A stretch of 50,278 nucleotides of DNA from Mesobacillus selenatarsenatis SF-1 (GTDB lineage: Bacteria; Bacillota; Bacilli; Bacillales; Cytobacillaceae): positions 1-50,278 of the forward strand of contig NZ_BASE01000016.1 in assembly GCF_000813125.1 (NCBI RefSeq), in the 5' to 3' direction. Shown one piece after another: positions 42,470-50,278 of this stretch; position 1 is the first letter of the stretch; every line of letters begins with the position of its first letter. The position numbers were made by a program, and so were the translations under genes. Below the pieces are notes generated by a model that saw nothing but the letters and a program-made list of their open reading frames with translations, ran no database searches and had not been told where the DNA came from.

Positions 42470-43302
42470 TCTTTTCCCCCGTACAATGCCTGCAATTCTT
42501 CTTCCTTCATGGTAAAGCTATGTTTATCTTCTGGGAAAGCCTTATGCCTTACTTCTGAAACATAGGCACTGAGCCCGGAAGAGATTTGTTCATTTACATT
42601 CGTATATTGTTTCACGAACTTCGGTACCCTGTCCACACCATAGGTGATTATATCGTGATATACAAGTACCTGTCCGTCAACCTCTGCTCCAGCTCCGATA
42701 CCAATCGTAGGGATTGTGAGGGCCAGGCTGACCTGCTCAGCAAGCTGTTTAGGGACACATTCCAGCACAACAGCAAAGGCACCTGCCTGTTCGCATTTTT
42801 TTGCGTCATCAATTAATTTCTTTGCCGCATCAGCGCTTTTTCCCTGGACTTTATATCCACCAAGTACCCCGACAGACTGCGGAGTGAGGCCAAGATGTGC
42901 TACTACGGGAACTCCTGACTTCGTCAGTGCGTTTATATGGTCAATGACCTCATCAGCACCTTCTAATTTCACAGCGTTTGCCCCTGTTTCCTGCATGATT
43001 CTCGCACTGTTTATAAGAGTGTCCTTAATCGACAGATGATAACTCATAAATGGCAAATCGACAACGATGAATGTATTGCCTGCTCCTCGCCTGACAGCTT
43101 TCGAATGGTGGATCATGTCCTCCATTGTTACTGGTATAGTCGAGTCATAGCCGAGCACGACCATCCCAAGGGAATCGCCTACAAGGATCATATCAGCTTC
43201 AGCCTGTTCGGCATGCTTGGCTGAAGGATAATCATAGGCTGTCACCATGACGATCTTGTTGCCTGTTTGCTTCATTTTCAAGAAATCAGTTGTTTGTTTC
43301 AT
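42466..43302 (-). CDS. panB: 3-methyl-2-oxobutanoate hydroxymethyltransferase
   Basis: The 278-residue TIM-barrel enzyme makes ketopantoate. [10 protein letters not shown] and [17 protein letters not shown] carry the Mg-binding aspartates, with GIGAG and catalytic Glu (LECVPK) further on. First gene of panBCD. GGGAGGAAC RBS. Upstream is a leader with a terminator (43360-43393). Confidence 0.96.
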   Translation of the reverse strand: MKQTTDFLKMKQTGNKIVMVTAYDYPSAKHAEQAEADMILVGDSLGMVVLGYDSTIPVTMEDMIHHSKAVRRGAGNTFIVVDLPFMSYHLSIKDTLINSARIMQETGANAVKLEGADEVIDHINALTKSGVPVVAHLGLTPQSVGVLGGYKVQGKSADAAKKLIDDAKKCEQAGAFAVVLECVPKQLAEQVSLALTIPTIGIGAGAEVDGQVLVYHDIITYGVDRVPKFVKQYTNVNEQISSGLSAYVSEVRHKAFPEDKHSFTMKEEELQALYGGKE

Positions 43303-43359
43303 TTTCGTTCCTCCCTTTTTCTGAAGAGGAGATAAAACAATCCATCAATGCCAGACACT

Positions 43360-43512
43360 AAAAAAGGGCCCATCTATGCCAGAAGGACCCTTTGAAGCCT
43401 GTACTTGTTTCATCCCTCTGTCCCAGTCCGCTACCGGATCCAGGCAGAACTATTTTTTTATAAAATAAATCAACAAGGTGCAGTTCTTTCGATACCGCCC
43501 AGATTGATTATA
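43360..43512 (-). promoter_or_regulatory. panB promoter and leader with attenuator
   Basis: An extended -10 TGC-TATAAT reads on the minus strand at 43507-43515, with a weak -35. The leader contains structured segments (GCCTGGATCCGG, AGCGGACTGGGACAGAGGG) and ends in a terminator AAGGGTCC/GGGCCCTT with T6 (43360-43393), before panB. A conserved pan RNA motif is known in front of panB in Firmicutes, so this is a likely member; I have not folded it. The terminator implies control of readthrough, perhaps by a pathway metabolite. Confidence 0.6.
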
Positions 43513-43545
43513 GCAAATGACTGCTTTTTTGGCTACATTACTGAA

Positions 43546-44541
43546 TTAACCTTCTATCTGGATATCCGCGGAGTAAATGTTATGAATTTCCCCTGCTAAA
43601 TCCTCAATCAAAAGAACTCCGTCTTCAGTAATCCCGGTGGCTTTACCTTTTATCTCCCCAGTTAGGGTCCTTGCAGTGATCTGTTTACCGATGCTTATAG
43701 CGTAGCTTTCCCACATCAGCTTTATCGGAAAAAAGCCTTTTTCGAGATAAAGTAAATACAGTTTTTCTAATTTTTCAAGTATCGTCCTGATCAACTTTTC
43801 CCTGTCTATGATTTTTTCAGATTCAATGGCGAGCGACGAAGCGATTGTTCGGATATCTTCAGGGAAATCTTCTATGCCTGTATTGACATTGATGCCGATT
43901 CCAATAATGATTGAATTAATCCGATCTGATTCAGCCTGAAGCTCGGTAAGGATTCCAGTGATTTTCTTGCCGTTAATAAGAATATCATTCGGCCATTTTA
44001 TTTCAGGCAATAAGCCTGTTACTTCCTCTATAGCCTGCACCACACCGACTGCAGTGATCAATGTCAGCTGCGGAGCCTTCGGTATAGGAATTTTCGGCCT
44101 GAGGATGAGGCTCATCCATATACCTGTATATTTTGGGGAATGCCACTTCCGGTCCATCCTCCCTCTGCCTGCAGTTTGCTCCTCGGCAATCACCACAGTT
44201 CCCTCTTCAGCATTATCATAAGCCAGTTTATACGCATTTTTTTGAGTGGATTCTACGCTGTCATGATAGTGCAGATTCCTTCCTAGGAATTCAGTGTTTA
44301 AACCAAGGGTGATTTTATCTGCAGACATATTGTCAGGGATTGAAATAATTTTGTATCCTTTTCTTCTGACCGCCTCAAATTCAAAGCCTTCCTTGCGAAG
44401 CTCCTCGATATGCTTCCACACCGCCGTACGTGTGCAGCCCGCAATGTCAGCCAGATGTTGGCCTGATAGATATTCAGTTTCATTCCTCGTAAAAGCATCT
44501 ATCAATTTTTTTCTGATCTCAGATTGGACGCGTTCAGCCAT
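43546..44541 (-). CDS. birA: Bifunctional biotin-protein ligase/biotin repressor
   Basis: The 331-residue group II BirA has an N-terminal winged HTH (about 20-65, LADIAGCTRTAVWKHIEELR), a central catalytic domain with GRGRMDRKW (about 120-128) and KWPNDI, and a C-terminal SH3-like cap. It biotinylates carboxylases and represses biotin genes. It overlaps the cca 3' end by 40 bp. Confidence 0.95.
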   Translation of the reverse strand: MAERVQSEIRKKLIDAFTRNETEYLSGQHLADIAGCTRTAVWKHIEELRKEGFEFEAVRRKGYKIISIPDNMSADKITLGLNTEFLGRNLHYHDSVESTQKNAYKLAYDNAEEGTVVIAEEQTAGRGRMDRKWHSPKYTGIWMSLILRPKIPIPKAPQLTLITAVGVVQAIEEVTGLLPEIKWPNDILINGKKITGILTELQAESDRINSIIIGIGINVNTGIEDFPEDIRTIASSLAIESEKIIDREKLIRTILEKLEKLYLLYLEKGFFPIKLMWESYAISIGKQITARTLTGEIKGKATGITEDGVLLIEDLAGEIHNIYSADIQIEG

Positions 44542-45710
44542 TCCTTTATTTTCTCCTTCTCATTTGGCACGATGCCATAGATTACAGAACGTTCAATTTC
44601 CTCAAGATACTCGCGCAGCCAGGGACCAGGCTGTTTATCCAGCCAGTCCATAACATCATTCCCCGTGACGTTCAATTCTTTTCGATGCTTGATCGGAAGC
44701 ACCTCATGCAATTCCCTGATTTTTTCGGTGCTGGTATCAATATCTTGCAGGGACGCAAACACTATTTCAGCGCTAATTGCAACTTCCAATCCTGCGTTAT
44801 AAACCAATTCCGGATTCCATTCATTTTTAAGGCGATGCAATAACAAAGCATGAATATGTTTGATTCGTTTAATTTTTTGGACTGGAAGCTTCCATTCTCT
44901 CAGGAATTCTTCAATTTCTTTATCTTTCAAACCTAATTCAAATACCAGCAGGACCCAAGATTCCGCCAGTTGGAAATTCCCTCTTAGATGCGTTGAAAAG
45001 CGTATTACTTCATCACGATGCCCTTTTAACCCTGGCAAATATTGAATCATGCCACTATTGGCCAGTAATTGGACTGCTTCGCTAAGGCCTGGTCCCATCA
45101 GCAATTTCTCGAACTCAACAGTTTTGCGCTCGACCGCTATGTTCTCAAGCAGATGACAGTTTGCTGCAAGCGATACTAAAGTCTGCTTTCCAATCGAAAA
45201 AGATAATTGTGACTGGAATCTAACAGCCCTCAGCATCCTCAATGCATCTTCACCGAATCGTTCATCTGGATTGCCTACTGTCACAATTTCTTTTTTGTTT
45301 ATCGCTTCTTTGCCCGCAAAAGGATCGATAATGTTCCCTTCTTTATCCATTGCCATTGCATTCATCGTGAAGTCACGCCGCTGTAGATCATCATTTAATG
45401 ACCTAATGAAAGAAACCTTATCTGGCCTGCGGAAATCTGTGTAGTTTTCTTCGGAACGGAATGTCGTTATTTCATAATGTTCGCCTTTATAATGGACGAG
45501 AATCGTTCCATGTTCAATTCCCACATCATTGGTTTTAGGAAAAATCCGTTTTAACTCCTCAGGTAAGGCTGAGGTTGCGATATCAACATCGGATATTTCG
45601 CGGCCGAGGATATGATCCCTGACAGAGCCGCCGACAAAGTACGCTTCGAACCCGGCATCCTCAATTAATTGAAGGACAGGCACTGCCTGTATGAATGGCT
45701 GACCAATCAT
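44502..45710 (-). CDS. cca: CCA tRNA nucleotidyltransferase
   Basis: The 402-residue class II CCA-adding enzyme has [21 protein letters not shown] (about 26-46) with the D-x-D metal site and [10 protein letters not shown] (about 110-119). It adds CCA to tRNA 3' ends. It overlaps bshA by 4 bases at its start and birA by 40 at its end, an unbroken operon. Confidence 0.95.
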   Translation of the reverse strand: MIGQPFIQAVPVLQLIEDAGFEAYFVGGSVRDHILGREISDVDIATSALPEELKRIFPKTNDVGIEHGTILVHYKGEHYEITTFRSEENYTDFRRPDKVSFIRSLNDDLQRRDFTMNAMAMDKEGNIIDPFAGKEAINKKEIVTVGNPDERFGEDALRMLRAVRFQSQLSFSIGKQTLVSLAANCHLLENIAVERKTVEFEKLLMGPGLSEAVQLLANSGMIQYLPGLKGHRDEVIRFSTHLRGNFQLAESWVLLVFELGLKDKEIEEFLREWKLPVQKIKRIKHIHALLLHRLKNEWNPELVYNAGLEVAISAEIVFASLQDIDTSTEKIRELHEVLPIKHRKELNVTGNDVMDWLDKQPGPWLREYLEEIERSVIYGIVPNEKEKIKEWLNASNLRSEKN

Positions 45711-46846
45711 TGTGCATCCTGCCCGACGATACTATAGTAGATACTTTCGTATTCAGATACGATTTGTTCAGCGCTGAAACTTTTTTCTGCCCTTTCTACC
45801 GATTTCTCAGCAAAACGCTTGTGGATTTCAGGGCTTGAGAGTATATTAACAGCTTTTTCCGTTATCTCTTCGATATTTCCTAATTCGCATATGTAACCCG
45901 TCTCTCCGTCCACAATCACTTCCGGAATCCCTCCTACATCTGTACCGATACATGGTACCCCGCAAGCCATTGCTTCTAAAGCTACCAATCCAAAGCTTTC
46001 CTTTTCTGAGAGAAGAAGCATCAAATCACTTAATGAATATAGCTCCTCTACCCTCTCCTGTTTTCCAAGCAGCAGGACTTTGTCGCGGATCCCCAGCTCA
46101 CTTGCAAGATTGCATACAATCTTCATTTCCGGTCCATCTCCAACAAGCAAAAGCTTGGCCGGCATTTTTTCTGCGATGCCTGCGAATGCTTTGATCACAT
46201 CCGGAACTCTTTTAACAGGGCGGAAATTGGATACATGGATGACCACTTTTTCTTCAGGAAGGATTCCATATTCCTTCCTGAGATCAGAAGAATCAATGCG
46301 TTTATTGACACGAGTGTCTATGAAGTTGTACACACAGCCAATTTCCTTGTCCGGTTTGATCAAGTCATAAGTCTGCTGGATAAGCGAATTGGAAACAGCT
46401 GTAACGTAATCAGATTTTTCAATGCCGAACCGTATGGCATCAGTGAGTGACGGATCGTATCCAAGTACAGTAATATCTGTACCATGAAGCGTTGTGACAA
46501 TCTTCAAATCACGCCCGCTCATCTGGCGAGCCAGTATAGCACAGACAGCATGAGGAATGGCATAATGGACGTGAAGTACATCTAAATTTTCCAAAACTGC
46601 GACCTCTGCAATCTTGCTGGCCAAAGCAATATCATATGGAGGGTATTGAAAGACAGAATATTGATTGACCTCAACTTCATGAGAATAAATATTTCGGTAC
46701 ATTTTTTTCAGGCGGAAGGGAAGGCTCGAGGAAATGAAATGAATCTCATGACCTTTCTCCGCCAGCAGCTTCCCGAGTTCTGTTGCGACAACACCAGAAC
46801 CACCTACCGTCGGGTAGCAAGTGATGCCTATTTTAAGTTTCTTCAT
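45707..46846 (-). CDS. bshA: N-acetyl-alpha-D-glucosaminyl L-malate synthase
   Basis: The 379-residue GT4 glycosyltransferase makes the first intermediate of bacillithiol from UDP-GlcNAc and malate. It has [11 protein letters not shown] near the N-terminus (15-25) and the E-x7-E region [17 protein letters not shown] (about 285-300). It overlaps bshB1 by 4 bases upstream and cca downstream. Confidence 0.95.
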   Translation of the reverse strand: MKKLKIGITCYPTVGGSGVVATELGKLLAEKGHEIHFISSSLPFRLKKMYRNIYSHEVEVNQYSVFQYPPYDIALASKIAEVAVLENLDVLHVHYAIPHAVCAILARQMSGRDLKIVTTLHGTDITVLGYDPSLTDAIRFGIEKSDYVTAVSNSLIQQTYDLIKPDKEIGCVYNFIDTRVNKRIDSSDLRKEYGILPEEKVVIHVSNFRPVKRVPDVIKAFAGIAEKMPAKLLLVGDGPEMKIVCNLASELGIRDKVLLLGKQERVEELYSLSDLMLLLSEKESFGLVALEAMACGVPCIGTDVGGIPEVIVDGETGYICELGNIEEITEKAVNILSSPEIHKRFAEKSVERAEKSFSAEQIVSEYESIYYSIVGQDAQ

Positions 46847-47559
46847 TTTCCTTCCCCTAACAAATCCTTATGGATTAACAATGGTTTTTTGGACATAAAG
46901 CCTTCGGCATAAGCGACGCCAGCTTCCTTGCCAAATAATTTCTCGCGTGCTTCGACTGTTTCAATGTAGCCGTTCACAAGCGGGGTGTCAAAAGTTCCTG
47001 CCCCTTTCATGAATTGGCTTTCGTAAGCATTTAATGCATTGATTTTTAAATGGATATAATCCGATACATCAACTAGAAAATCAGGTTTGTGGAATCCATT
47101 GATCATATAAAAATATAAAGCTTTTGCCCTGTGTGGCTTCAGCCCGTCCTCTTCATCATATTTTCTTACTGCTGCCGAAAAGACCGCCTCCTCAACAAGG
47201 CGGGCACAGCTGCCATGGTCAGGATGACGGTCATCAAAATAAGGTGCAAAAACTATGTCCGGAGTATTTCGCCTGATCACTCTAACAATTTCCCTTATGT
47301 ATTCTTCCTTTAAAAATAAGCCTCTGTCAGGCAAGTCAAGTGATTCCCTCATCTTCACTCCAAGAATACCGGCTGCTTCTTTTGCTTCTCGGCTCCTTAT
47401 CTCTACCGTTCCGTTTGAAGACATCTCTGCTTTGGTCAAATCACAAATCCCGATAGATTTTCCTTCAGCAGCATATTTCGCGATTGTACCGCCCATCCCG
47501 ATTTCAACGTCATCAGCATGGGCACCAAACGCCAGTATATCAAGCTTCATTGCTTCCAT
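46843..47559 (-). CDS. bshB1: Bacillithiol biosynthesis deacetylase
   Basis: The LmbE-family zinc deacetylase has 238 residues from the ATG at 47559. Its motif reads [12 protein letters not shown] near the N-terminus, with Ala where most members have Pro (AHPDD). The zinc and general-base residues H and D-D are kept, as is HPDHGSC further on. It deacetylates GlcNAc-malate. GGTG lies 6 nt before the chosen start; ATGs at 47565 and 47550 are also possible. It overlaps mgsA by about 20 bp. Confidence 0.92.
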   Translation of the reverse strand: MEAMKLDILAFGAHADDVEIGMGGTIAKYAAEGKSIGICDLTKAEMSSNGTVEIRSREAKEAAGILGVKMRESLDLPDRGLFLKEEYIREIVRVIRRNTPDIVFAPYFDDRHPDHGSCARLVEEAVFSAAVRKYDEEDGLKPHRAKALYFYMINGFHKPDFLVDVSDYIHLKINALNAYESQFMKGAGTFDTPLVNGYIETVEAREKLFGKEAGVAYAEGFMSKKPLLIHKDLLGEGK

Positions 47560-47971
47560 GTTCATCACCAGTTTCTTCTTTTACTATATTTCGCCAATCA
47601 AGGTCTCCTCTTTCAATCCCTTTAACGAGAATCTCAGCTGTTCCCATATTGGTCGCCAGCGGAACAGAATATACATCACATAAACGAACGAGGGCAGTCA
47701 CGTCAGGTTCATGCGGCTGAGCAGTCAATGGATCCCTGAAAAAAAACACTGCATCCATAAGGTTATTGGCAATCCGTGCGCCAATTTCCTGGTCACCGCC
47801 AAGCGGACCGGATTGAAACCTTGTCACTTCCAAACCCGTTGCTTCAATAATCCTCAACCCTGTTGTGCCGGTTGCGAATAATGTATGCTCTTTAAAAATC
47901 TCCTTATAAGCGACAGCGAAACCCACCAGATCATCTTTCTTCTTATCATGTGCAATTAAGGCAATGTTCAT
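47540..47971 (-). CDS. mgsA: Methylglyoxal synthase
   Basis: The 143-residue enzyme converts dihydroxyacetone phosphate to methylglyoxal. Catalytic Asp in GGDQEIG, FATGTTG phosphate loop (about 32-38), H8 and FFRDPL are visible. It lies 10 nt after dapB. Linking to bacillithiol genes makes sense because bacillithiol takes part in methylglyoxal detoxification. Confidence 0.95.
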   Translation of the reverse strand: MNIALIAHDKKKDDLVGFAVAYKEIFKEHTLFATGTTGLRIIEATGLEVTRFQSGPLGGDQEIGARIANNLMDAVFFFRDPLTAQPHEPDVTALVRLCDVYSVPLATNMGTAEILVKGIERGDLDWRNIVKEETGDEHGSNEA

Positions 47972-47981
47972 GGTTTCTCCC

Positions 47982-48782
47982 CTATTCTATGATATTCTCT
48001 AATCCGTAAACAAAAGCATCCATTTTCATGACTGTATCAACCGCAAGCTTTACTCCAGACATAAAGGAGCTTCGATTGTATGAATCATGGCGGATCGTCA
48101 ATGTTTGTCCGTCAGCGCCGAATAATACCTGCTGGTGGGCAATCAGTCCAGGAAGCCTTACTGAATGTATGTGCATACCTTCATAATCCGCACCGCGGGC
48201 ACCTTGAATTGTTTCCTTTTCGTCAGTATGTCCCTGTGTTTTCGGTTCGCGTACATCAGCTATCATTTCTGCCGTTTTCACTGCTGTACCCGATGGCGCA
48301 TCAAGCTTCTGATCGTGGTGCAGTTCAATGATCTCAACGTCATTGAAATACTTCGCAGCCATTTGCGAGAATTTCATCATCAAAACCGCTCCGACTGCAA
48401 AGTTTGGAGCGATGATACACCCTGTTTCCTGTTCAGCGCACAGCTGTTCAAGTTCATCAAGGTCTTCCTTACTGAACCCTGTAGTCCCTACCACCGGGCG
48501 AACTTTATATTTCAATGCGGTCTTTGTATGGAACATGCCTACTTCAGGTGTCGTCAGGTCAATAAGTACATCTGGCTCAACTTCCTGGAGACATTTCTCG
48601 AAATCTGTATAAATTAAGGCATCACTCGCTGGAAAGCCCTCGAGCTCACCAACTTTCATTCCTTCATATTTCCTGTCAACAACTCCCACGAGTTCATATG
48701 TATCCGTCCCGAGCACCAGATCGACAGCCTCTTTACCCATTCTTCCTCTTGGTCCTGCAATAACAATCTTTACTTTTTCCAT
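47982..48782 (-). CDS. dapB: 4-hydroxy-tetrahydrodipicolinate reductase
   Basis: The 266-residue reductase has the N-terminal dinucleotide site [11 protein letters not shown] (8-18) and substrate motif [15 protein letters not shown] (about 155-169). It acts in lysine, meso-DAP and dipicolinate synthesis. It starts 14 nt after ypjD; RBS AAGGAGA. Confidence 0.96.
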   Translation of the reverse strand: MEKVKIVIAGPRGRMGKEAVDLVLGTDTYELVGVVDRKYEGMKVGELEGFPASDALIYTDFEKCLQEVEPDVLIDLTTPEVGMFHTKTALKYKVRPVVGTTGFSKEDLDELEQLCAEQETGCIIAPNFAVGAVLMMKFSQMAAKYFNDVEIIELHHDQKLDAPSGTAVKTAEMIADVREPKTQGHTDEKETIQGARGADYEGMHIHSVRLPGLIAHQQVLFGADGQTLTIRHDSYNRSSFMSGVKLAVDTVMKMDAFVYGLENIIE

Positions 48783-48796
48783 ATATTTAGTCTCCT

Positions 48797-49138
48797 TTAG
48801 CTGTCTTTCCTTGTCCAGCGGTCTTTGTCCCTAGTATTGAACTTTTCCATAACCATGTTATGTGCTTCTTCAAGGTCTATATTTAAAGAGTTGGCAAAAC
48901 AAATCATCACAAAAAGCATATCTCCCAGCTCTTCTTCAATTGTCTTTTCTTTTTCATCATTTTTCTTTGGCTTTTCGCCATAATAGTGGTTTACCTCACG
49001 AGCCAGTTCCCCTAGCTCCTCGGTCATGCGTGCTGTCAAAGCAAGCGGACTGAAGTAGCCTTCTTTAAATTGGCTTATATATGTATCCACTTCCTGCTGG
49101 AGTTCTTTCATCGTTTTCTTTCCACTCAAGAAACTCAC
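48797..49138 (-). CDS. ypjD: MazG-like nucleotide pyrophosphohydrolase YpjD
   Basis: The 113-residue protein has the MazG metal motif [11 protein letters not shown] (E-x-x-E) and [11 protein letters not shown] (E-x-x-D). Start options are GTG 49138, an in-frame TTG 9 nt later and ATG 49111; homologues agree from KELQQEVD on, so the ends differ only by a few residues. It begins the ypjD-dapB-mgsA-bshB1-bshA-cca-birA operon. Confidence 0.9.
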   Translation of the reverse strand: MSFLSGKKTMKELQQEVDTYISQFKEGYFSPLALTARMTEELGELAREVNHYYGEKPKKNDEKEKTIEEELGDMLFVMICFANSLNIDLEEAHNMVMEKFNTRDKDRWTRKDS

Positions 49139-49169
49139 CCAACCTTTTTATGTATGTTTATCTATATCG

Positions 49170-49198
49170 ATGTTAGCTTAATGAAGGTACTTTGACAA
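49170..49198 (-). promoter_or_regulatory. Sigma-A promoter of the ypjD-birA operon
   Basis: On the minus strand -35 TTGTCA (49193-49198), a 17-bp spacer and -10 TAACAT (49170-49175), about 32 nt before ypjD. Confidence 0.55.
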
Positions 49199-49323
49199 AT
49201 ATTTTTATTTCAAACTAATTCTAGGCAATCACTAATAGAGCTTTTTTCAACCTAATACTCTCATCACAATACAGAACTTCGAACATGGAATATTGCGACT
49301 CTTTATGCCCCTCCTGTAAAAGA

Positions 49324-49352
49324 TTGCCCTTGTTGGTTATATTTTATATAAT
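49324..49352 (+). promoter_or_regulatory. Sigma-A promoter of ypjC
   Basis: TTGCCC (49324-49329), 17 bp, then TATAAT (49347-49352); the start codon is 53 nt beyond. Confidence 0.6.
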
Positions 49353-49404
49353 ATAAGCGCTTTATCAGGTAATTTTTAGTCGTACTAATTAGGAGGAATT
49401 CATC

Positions 49405-50277
49405 GTGCTTAACGGCTTAAAAATCAAAAACATCTTTTTCATTTTGCTTGGTGCGGCTATTTTCTCATTCGGCCTCGTTCATTTCAATATGCAGAATAAC
49501 CTCGCAGAAGGTGGTTTCACCGGAATTACCCTTTTGCTTTATTTCGTATTTGGCTGGTCTCCTTCCATTACTAACCTATTATTGAACTTGCCGCTTTTTT
49601 TCATAGGCTGGAAGCTGCTTGGCCGGAATGTATTTATTTATACAATCATAGGAACAGTAGGAGTCTCCATCTTTCTGGCTATATTTCAAAAATATCAAAT
49701 CGAGATGCCCTTATATGAGGACTTGTTTTTAGCGGCCCTGTTTGCGGGAGTGTTCATCGGGATCGGCCTTGGGATTATCTTCCGTTACGGAGGAACTACG
49801 GGCGGAGTCGACATTATCGCAAGGCTGGCGCAAAAGTATGTTGGTTGGACAATGGGCAGGACAATGTTCATGTTTGACTTTGGTGTCATTACACTTTCGC
49901 TTATTACATATTTGAATTATCGGGAAGCCATGTATACACTTGTGGTCGTCTTTGTAGGGGCCAGGGTGATCGACTTTATGCAGGAAGGTTCATACGCTGC
50001 TAGAGGAGCTATGATCATCTCGGAGAAAAACGAGGATATCGCAGCCAAAATCATGAAAGAAATGGACCGCGGGGTCACCAGCCTGAAAGCGGTAGGCTCT
50101 TATACTAAATCAGAAAGAGATGTTTTATATTGCGTGGTCGCCAAGAATGAAATCGTCCGATTGAAAAGTGTCATTAATTCGGTAGACCCCCACGCATTTG
50201 TATCGGTAACCGTTGTACATGATGTACTGGGTGAAGGATTTACGCTTGATGAAAATAAACTGCCTTTGGAAAGATAA
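49405..50277 (+). CDS. ypjC: YitT-family membrane protein (YpjC)
   Basis: The 290-residue protein has about five helices (1-195; NLAEGGFTGITLLLYFVFGWSPS, FRYGGTTGGVDIIARLAQK as DUF161 signatures) and a cytosolic C-terminal DUF2179 domain (about 200-285). Function not established. GTG start with AGGAGGAA 8 nt before. It is divergent from ypjD, where B. subtilis has ypjC. It ends one base before the window end, so it is complete. Confidence 0.88.
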   Translation: MLNGLKIKNIFFILLGAAIFSFGLVHFNMQNNLAEGGFTGITLLLYFVFGWSPSITNLLLNLPLFFIGWKLLGRNVFIYTIIGTVGVSIFLAIFQKYQIEMPLYEDLFLAALFAGVFIGIGLGIIFRYGGTTGGVDIIARLAQKYVGWTMGRTMFMFDFGVITLSLITYLNYREAMYTLVVVFVGARVIDFMQEGSYAARGAMIISEKNEDIAAKIMKEMDRGVTSLKAVGSYTKSERDVLYCVVAKNEIVRLKSVINSVDPHAFVSVTVVHDVLGEGFTLDENKLPLER

Positions 50278-50278
50278 A

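Overview
The window comes from the chromosome of an endospore-forming, low-to-mid G+C Gram-positive of the Bacillaceae (Bacillus/Mesobacillus/Cytobacillus-like). The grounds are spore genes (cotD, sspM), bacillithiol synthesis genes (bshA, bshB1), a type-B RNase P RNA, GpsB, a T-box leader, and gene order that closely follows the B. subtilis ypjC-dapB-mgsA-bshB1-bshA-cca-birA-panBCD-dinG-ypmA-ypmB-aspB-(asnS)-dnaD-nth-ypoC-ponA-recU-yppC...yppG and yprA-yprB-cotD-ypsA-gpsB-rnpB-ypsC blocks. No tRNA, prophage or CRISPR array was seen; there is one intact insertion sequence.

Layout. Bases 1-262 are a tandem array of 52-bp units, each holding a hairpin. Bases 383-2946 hold a ba3-type cytochrome c oxidase operon (subunits IIa, II, I). 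A dispersed repeat-like element (about 2955-3275) separates it from asnS, an E. coli-type asparaginyl-tRNA synthetase under a T-box. Then come an EamA transporter and an M32 carboxypeptidase. Bases 7771-13781 form the most accessory stretch: a DUF2249 gene, a small zinc-finger ORF, a quinol nitric oxide reductase (norB), a Crp/Fnr regulator without Fe-S cysteines, two more DUF2249 genes, a heme-copper-oxidase-like membrane protein and a MIP18/DUF59 protein. An IS150-group element (14189-15638) sits inside the terminator hairpin of ypsC. The housekeeping block ypsC-rnpB-gpsB-ypsA-cotD-mrfB-mrfA follows. A second Crp/Fnr paralogue beside hcp (hybrid cluster protein) and an Hsp20 gene come next, then the conserved ypp-recU-ponA-nth-dnaD-aspB-dinG-pan-birA-cca-bsh-mgsA-dapB-ypjD run to a divergent ypjC/yitT-type gene at the right end.

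How the genes work together. Six promoters (ba3 operon, DUF2249 at 7771, norB, crp/fnr at 10958, DUF2249 operon at 11756, hcp) share a TGTGA-N6-TCACA-like box placed exactly 21 nt upstream of a -10 hexamer. This is the class II (-41.5) geometry of Crp/Fnr activation. It ties a high-affinity oxidase, NO reductase, Hcp and unexplained DUF2249/MIP18/HCO-like genes into one predicted low-oxygen/nitrosative-stress regulon, probably served by one or both local Crp/Fnr paralogues and/or a true Fnr elsewhere.

Decay and replacement. Between aspB and dnaD, where B. subtilis has asnS, only a frameshifted 3' relic of a classical asnS remains, while the functional, unrelated-subtype asnS is at 3369-4760. 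dinG carries a single-base frameshift. ponA has an in-frame stop inside its low-complexity tail.
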